Of a stretch of DNA of 64,000 nucleotides, positions 60,801-64,000 are shown piece by piece. The notes beneath the pieces were generated by a model, which was given only the letters and a program-made list of their open reading frames with translations, was not told where the DNA came from and did no database searches. Numbering within the stretch: position 1 is the stretch's first letter; every line of letters starts with the position of its first letter. Origin of the DNA: Streblospio benedicti (taxonomy: Eukaryota; Annelida; Polychaeta; Spionida; Spionidae); the NCBI GenBank assembly GCA_019095985.1, contig CM032669.1, positions 57,217,492 through 57,281,491 on the forward strand. Reading direction: 5' to 3'. The translations under genes were made by a program, and so were the position numbers.

Positions 60801-61129
60801 AGAAACATCGTGCTATTCGTATTGTAAATATTTCATTTTGACAGTCACCATGTATATTGGAGTCCACATGAAACTGGCAATCTAACTTTTACAGTGTTAT
60901 GATTCAAACATTGAGAAAAGACTTAATTACTACAAGTGAATGAGCTATTCACCACAATAAAGCATGGATTTTGAAAATAATCGTATAAATATCATGTTAA
61001 CTTGTATTATCTTATGGCTCAATAAAGTGATGTAATGATAAATGGCTGAAACGTACCAAAAGCTTTGCCAATAGCAATAGTTTCTACGACACTCATGATG
61101 GGGACAATGGCAAGACCGGCACCAATTTT
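48724..61129 (-). CDS. SLC26A11: SLC26A11-like anion (sulfate) transporter, C-terminal half
   Basis: A SLC26 membrane anion transporter with a cytosolic STAS domain. Exons in transcript order: 61057-61129, 60677-60788, 59537-59592, 58440-58580, 57456-57514, 57116-57187, 55036-55095, 53714-53785, 52908-53075, 51840-51927, then last exon 50168-50298 or 48724-48890. All phases join: 343 aa with the first ending, 355 aa with the second. Signatures: NIDANQELLAIGVSN and YPVTGSFSRTAVNSQSG (SLC26), FFYYIPQAALAGLIIIAV, LWKVKRIDLIPW, then STAS with VVLDCSHISCIDYTAVQGV. IDANQELLAIG, LW(K/R)VKR and CIDYTAV resemble human SLC26A11 more than other members. The N-terminal transmembrane half is not in view and probably lies right of 61.1 kb. 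Confidence 0.92.
50168..50298 (-). CDS. SLC26A11: SLC26A11 alternative last exon A
   Basis: Opens with AT to complete Asp, then IEKETEKGETGSLLHRSINL and EPLNGKAKGDVEKYDEAQTE VV, stop TAG. Acceptor CTTCATTGCAG. A charged cytosolic tail. Confidence 0.8.
51840..51927 (-). CDS. SLC26A11: SLC26A11 exon, STAS end
   Basis: Reads EEPLAVLQRANIHNFRHAPS then VDEAIRMIY. Ends in one base (G), so either terminal exon supplies AT to make Asp. Acceptor TTGTTTCCAG, donor GTAAGT. Confidence 0.92.
52908..53075 (-). CDS. SLC26A11: SLC26A11 exon, STAS core
   Basis: Reads EDIVAVCTASGQTPGQSVVL then DCSHISCIDYTAVQGVIGLI and ADFALNDAIIVLANLQ. Acceptor CATATTGCAG, donor GTCAGT. Part of this acceptor region is duplicated at 53513-53620. 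Confidence 0.94.
53513..53620. repeat. duplicate of the STAS exon acceptor region (53068-53175)
   Basis: AATGTCCTCCTGCAATATGC and the next ~90 bases repeat 53068-53175 with few changes, in the same orientation, 445 bp apart. It copies the first few exon bases and the CAG acceptor on the minus strand. Confidence 0.85.
53714..53785 (-). CDS. SLC26A11: SLC26A11 exon, STAS start
   Basis: Reads VNQQEVTVVSLDSGFRFPAV then EHIK, equivalent to human VLVLQPASGLSFPAMEALR. Acceptor TTATTGCAG, donor GTCAGT. Confidence 0.9.
55036..55095 (-). CDS. SLC26A11: SLC26A11 exon, linker to STAS
   Basis: Reads TKPASEITRIVTIGDAASQS, 20 codons, phase 0 on both sides. The acceptor CCATTAG is weak in pyrimidines; the donor is GTAAGA. 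Confidence 0.75.
57116..57187 (-). CDS. SLC26A11: SLC26A11 exon, last transmembrane helix
   Basis: Reads YGILIGIGVSLVLLLYPWAR then PSLK, equivalent to human YGILAGALVSLLMLLHSAAR. Acceptor ATGTTCTAG, donor GTGAGC. Confidence 0.92.
57456..57514 (-). CDS. SLC26A11: SLC26A11 exon, transmembrane
   Basis: Reads IDLIPWLTTFIFSFIFGIE after a split Arg codon. Acceptor CTGTTGCAG, donor GTATGT. Confidence 0.9.
57579..57687. repeat. palindromic element in SLC26A11 intron
   Basis: CGGCCATACACACAATCCGTG (57579) pairs with CACGGTTTATGTGTATGGTCG (to 57685), and GAATTTTACTTATGAC with GTCATACATAAAATTC. Arms are ~42 bp with a few mismatches and a ~20-nt centre. Confidence 0.8.
57765..58020. repeat. dispersed repeat shared with 8060-8340
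   Basis: See the matching segment in the chitinase intron; ordered motifs include TTTCATAAAAATCGG and ACTTGCCCGACTT. Family unknown. Confidence 0.5.
58223..58440. repeat. tandem duplication abutting a SLC26A11 splice donor
   Basis: AAATCTAAATTGAA...ACGAGACTTACAAGAGCACA...CAAATTGGTACTGTA appears at 58226 and again at 58340, ~115 bp apart. The right copy ends at the donor of exon 58440-58580. Confidence 0.85.
58440..58580 (-). CDS. SLC26A11: SLC26A11 exon, transmembrane
   Basis: Reads ALVLIALGLLTRFFYYIPQA then ALAGLIIIAVLDMVDFSVPR and RLWKVK. The donor is GTCAGT at 58439, not the earlier GTCAAA, because only this one keeps the next exon in frame (KVKR-IDLIPW). GC-rich. Confidence 0.93.
58644..58801. 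repeat. perfect palindrome, 75-bp arms, 8-nt loop
   Basis: 58644-58718 and 58727-58801 are exact reverse complements; the loop is TGGACTCG. The inner part is CpG-rich (CGCACTTGCGACGTTTCGTG). Located in the SLC26A11 intron just upstream (transcript sense) of exon 58440-58580. Confidence 0.95.
59235..59297 (-). repeat. tRNA-like SINE head
   Basis: The minus strand reads TGTGGCTGAGTTGAACTCC and, ~30 bases later, GAGGTTCAATTCCCAGTTG, resembling RNA polymerase III A and B boxes. The body would extend toward lower coordinates. No tRNA cloverleaf was folded. Confidence 0.45.
59537..59592 (-). CDS. SLC26A11: SLC26A11 exon
   Basis: Reads TAVNSQSGVMTPAGGIWT, continuing SFSR from the previous exon; human has TAVNAQSGVCTPAGGLVTG. 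Acceptor TTTTCAG, donor GTGCGA. Confidence 0.94.
60363..60607. mobile_element. MITE related in design to the CAGGGTCAGG family
   Basis: Ends CAGGGCCACGAATA and its complement TTATCCGTGGCCCTG, differing at one base. Interior has similar GGACAGGTA/GGACAAGTA motifs. 245 bp, in a SLC26A11 intron. No clear target duplication seen. Confidence 0.7.
60677..60788 (-). CDS. SLC26A11: SLC26A11 exon with SLC26 signature
   Basis: Reads RKNKYNIDANQELLAIGVSN then VLGCFVQAYPVTGSFS. Acceptor TTTTTTACAG, donor GTAAAG. Confidence 0.95.
61057..61129 (-). CDS. SLC26A11: SLC26A11 exon, transmembrane
   Basis: Reads KIGAGLAIVPIMSVVETIAI then GKAF, equivalent to human GGLAVVPLIGLLESIAVAKAF. Acceptor ATATTTCAG, donor GTACGT. 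First exon of the gene visible in the window. Confidence 0.9.
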
Positions 61130-62013
61130 CTGAAATATTAACAAAATGTATCATAAAGTATTTGTAAAATAAGGAACAAAATATCAATGAATGGCTTATA
61201 TATGGGTAGCGTAAAAATTATTGTTTTCAGATTGTTTAAACTGTGTATTTAAAGTCTTTATTTGTTAACATTGTACAGAGCTTGTACATTTCAAAACAAC
61301 TATATTACTACGAGTCAATTAAAAGCGTATTGAAAAAAAAATAAAAAGTGGTGGGTTATAATTCTATATAGTCTATCAATTCTCATCAACCTGACAAATA
61401 GTTCTGATTTGAAAAACAAAAATAACAACATCTTAGTCGTCCTTAACATGTTATGTTCAATATATTTCCATTAGGTTCACAATGCATTCCAGTCTGTTAA
61501 GGGTTATCATTACAAGTCCATATTTGGAAATAACGTTGCTGATAAGGTTGCACAGTGTTCACATTAAATAAAAATGGTAACTAAAATTAGCATTGTAAAG
61601 TGCTCATCAAACTAGAGATCTTTTATTTTATTAAAACATTCAAAATTAAATCTGATGAATTGATGTATATAGATACGATCTATGCATATACATTTTAGAG
61701 TATAAGACTTACAAAAAGGAGATTGTGTATGTTAAACTAATATATTAAAAAGGTAGACAACTTATGTGGTTTGAAGGTGTTTTGATAAAACAAACTTTAA
61801 TCAAATCATCATAAATCCACTACATGTCAGGAAAATATTAATGCAATTCTAACAATGTGTAACAAAGTGATAATAATGTGTACTAGATCTGAGACAAATG
61901 CTACTTGGAAACTTTGGTATAAGTCAATGATGGAATGGATAACTACGAAATCAATATAATCATGAAGTGATGTGTGTTATTGACATTACCAACATTGGAT
62001 AAAACAATTAACC

Positions 62014-62465
62014 ATGAAATCTCCAATTAACTTTGGTCCACCGTCGTGCATGCTCTATGTGTTGACTACATTTCTTGGATTTCTTGGTGGGACTTTTTTC
62101 ATAGTGGTCTATTTGTCATATAAACCACACATCATCGCAAGCGTTTACAAAAACATTGAAACTACAAACTATAACTCCGCACTGAATTTAGAGAGTTCGT
62201 CGCAGAAAATATACCACCGTATAGATCAAAATGACAACAGTGATGGACAATCTGCGAAAAAGCATGTCATAATGTGTATGATTTTTACCACACCCCAGCA
62301 GTGGTGGAGCAAAGCTTTAGCCGTAAGAACGACTTGGGCCAAAAGATGTGATTTTTACAAGTTCTTCTACTCGAAAAATTCTGAAGTTAAACTCGACGGA
62401 GCATATGCTTTAGATGTACCAGAAGGAAGGGAGCATTTGACAATGAAAACATTTGCTGCCTTGAG
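62014..62465 (+). CDS. C1GALT1: C1GALT1-like exon 1: anchor, stem, start of catalytic domain
   Basis: Begins MKSPINFGPPSCMLYVLTTF and ends HLTMKTFAAL plus AG before donor GTAACT. Single hydrophobic anchor near the N-terminus. Confidence 0.88.
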
Positions 62466-63369
62466 GTAACTTGCATGATTTTTATATGTTATAGTAGTGC
62501 TGTGTTTTGTGACGTAAAGTATACATATATTTCCACCTATACATATTCTTTATTTCAATAGTGGTATTAATATCTAGATTGGCACACTTTTCAGGATAAG
62601 CTATGAATTCTATAGAGACCATGTGGATTGGTATGTCAAAGCAGATGATGATGCGTATATTATCATAGAGAATCTACGCACGATCCTTGCACGGTTCAAC
62701 CCTGCTGAACCTCACTACATTGGCCACAAATCAACAGATTTCCTGTCACATGGGTATAATGGAGGAGGTAAATTTCTTCACATTTATCTTTTTAATAAAA
62801 ACTATTAACATCCTTATGATGAGTCAAGTTTAGCATATTGTAAACAGACCATTTGTAAACTGACCATTGCAAGAAAAAAGTCGGTAAGAAGTACCATTTG
62901 TCTGTCATGAAACCAGCTTCTCTCCGAGTGATACATCACGAACCTGATGTTTCCATACTGCTGCTACCTGAAGTATCCCACTGCATTTGCGAGGGTTAAA
63001 CCTTCTGCAGAGGCACAATCAGAGACGCCTACTAGTTGTAGCATAGACAGTCCATATCTTCGACTTTTCAGAGCGAGTTTCTTCCTTATTCAAGCAGCAC
63101 TGCTATGGCTGCTGATGATATCTTCCTTTTCAACTATAGCCAACAATGAGAAAGTGTGGTTCATATTTGGCTAACATGTCAGTCGTCTCCCTTTCAGGAG
63201 CAAGTTACTCTCTGAGCGGTGCTGCTGCTGCCGCTGTGGTAGAGAAAGGGGACATGTTTCCGCACTCCTGCCCCTCGGACGGGGATTTTGAGGATCTGGA
63301 CATGGGTCGCTGTCTCGAGGCCTTCAGGATCTTCCCCGTTGACCTCAGCGATGAGGAGGGACGTCTCAG
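62014..63369 (+). CDS. C1GALT1: core-1 beta-1,3-galactosyltransferase (C1GALT1-like), 5' part
   Basis: A Golgi type II enzyme that adds galactose to Ser/Thr-linked GalNAc to make the core 1 O-glycan (T antigen). Exons 62014-62465, 62595-62767 and 63198-63369 join in phase: 265 codons plus two bases, running on beyond the window. Start ATG 62014 in context TTAACCATGA. Short cytosolic tail, one membrane anchor (about residues 12-34), stem, then the catalytic domain: KHVIMCMIFTTPQQWW, RTTWAKRC, DWYVKADDDAYIIIENLR (DDD at 168-170, metal binding), NGGGASYSLSGAA and LDMGRCLEAF. These follow vertebrate C1GALT1 (TWAQRC, WFLKADDDTYVI, GGAGYVLS, LALGRCM). A C1GALT1-like paralogue is possible. Confidence 0.9.
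62595..62767 (+). CDS. C1GALT1: C1GALT1-like exon 2: DDD motif
   Basis: Reads ISYEFYRDHVDWYVKADDDA then YIIIENLRTILARFNPAEPH and YIGHKSTDFLSHGYNGG. Acceptor CACTTTTCAG, donor GTAAAT. Confidence 0.92.
63198..63369 (+). CDS. C1GALT1: C1GALT1-like exon 3
   Basis: Reads ASYSLSGAAAAAVVEKGDMF then PHSCPSDGDFEDLDMGRCLE and AFRIFPVDLSDEEGRLR. Acceptor CTCCCTTTCAG, donor GTCAGA. Followed by intron to the window end (63370-64000), where nothing gene-like is seen. Confidence 0.88.
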
Positions 63370-64000
63370 GTCAGACAGGCTGCCGAGTTGATTTCAATAT
63401 TTCATTGCATCTTTGTTATGATCCAGGAGTTGGTGAACGTTCTAGGTGTATTTATACTTTGGTAGTGGAACCTCTCTATTAAGGGACGTTTGGGATCATG
63501 AAAAATGGTCCTATCACAGAGGTAGTCTTAATTGGAGGTTCAACTGTAACTGAAACAGGTCAGGTCAGGAGGATTGAGCATTGTTGGATCTTTTGCATGA
63601 GCATCAATCATTCATATGCAGTTGTTCACTTCAGTGTGTAATGAGCAATTCAACTCTTAACAGTTCTAAGCAATATTGAAGGCAGTAGTTTATTCATTTT
63701 GAATAAAGATATGTTAGATAATTCTGAAATCAATAATTTTGACATCAAACGACAGATAAGATCTGTGTATAGTCGAGATAATATTTTGATATTTAAATTT
63801 AGAAAATGTACTAAAGGAGTGAAATGTAAATTGTTTAAAGCTTTTTGGTATAAATTTTATGGTGGTAATTCGTGGTGCAATTTTCCTAAATTTCAATTTT
63901 AGAACTTATTAGTTATTACAGGCGTATCTTCCAACAATTATTTATGATGTGTAATAATGTGGATACATCTAAATTTATGATGCAATATGGAAAAAAATTC

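Noticed and set aside
62947-63391. ORFs across the last C1GALT1 intron and exon 3 in other frames
   Set aside because: The intronic one has no support; the others are shadows of exon 3.

Overview
The window is animal genomic DNA: AT-rich, with large introns carrying canonical GT/AG sites, GC-richer coding exons, many dispersed repeats and one scaffold gap of exactly 100 N. The gene content (GH18 chitinase with a CBM14 tail, HRS/HGS, a peptide GPCR, an SLC26A11-type transporter, a core-1 galactosyltransferase) fits an invertebrate, plausibly a marine lophotrochozoan or invertebrate deuterostome. The species cannot be fixed from the sequence.

Layout. (1) 1-10.5 kb, + strand: the 3' part of a GH18 chitinase gene, entering from the left edge. 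The catalytic exons are intact, but the last GH18 exons and the linker show frame problems, so the copy may be decaying or badly sequenced. Its 6.8-kb intron holds a dispersed repeat with similar ends and two hAT-like MITEs. (2) 10.9-13.4 kb: a minisatellite, a palindromic MITE, a strong hairpin and empty AT-rich DNA. (3) 13.4-21.4 kb: a repeat-rich block of unidentified, intron-free coding-like sequence. It has two adjacent minus-strand ORFs, duplicated pieces of them, and an array of near-identical ~720-bp units, ending at the gap 21404-21503. It looks like a broken mobile or virus-like element that has been amplified. (4) 22.55-23.63 kb, +: an intact single-exon class A GPCR resembling allatostatin-A/galanin receptors. 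(5) 26.6-41 kb, -: ten exons of HGS/HRS (VHS, FYVE, UIM), lacking the first exon and the C-terminal half. (6) 41.5-48.7 kb: an inverted copy of the repeat from region 1, then AT-rich intergenic DNA. (7) 48.7-61.1 kb, -: the C-terminal half of an SLC26A11-like anion transporter with its STAS domain and two alternative last exons. (8) 62.0-63.4 kb, +: the first three exons of a C1GALT1-like glycosyltransferase, running off the right edge and lying where upstream SLC26A11 exons might also be expected.

The genes are ordinary, mostly unrelated loci. HGS acts in endosomal sorting, SLC26A11 moves anions, C1GALT1 builds O-glycans, chitinase degrades chitin and the GPCR probably senses a neuropeptide. 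The most notable signals are the amplified coding-like array, the paired alternative C-termini of SLC26A11, an in-frame extra exon inside the HGS VHS domain, and several near-perfect palindromes in introns.
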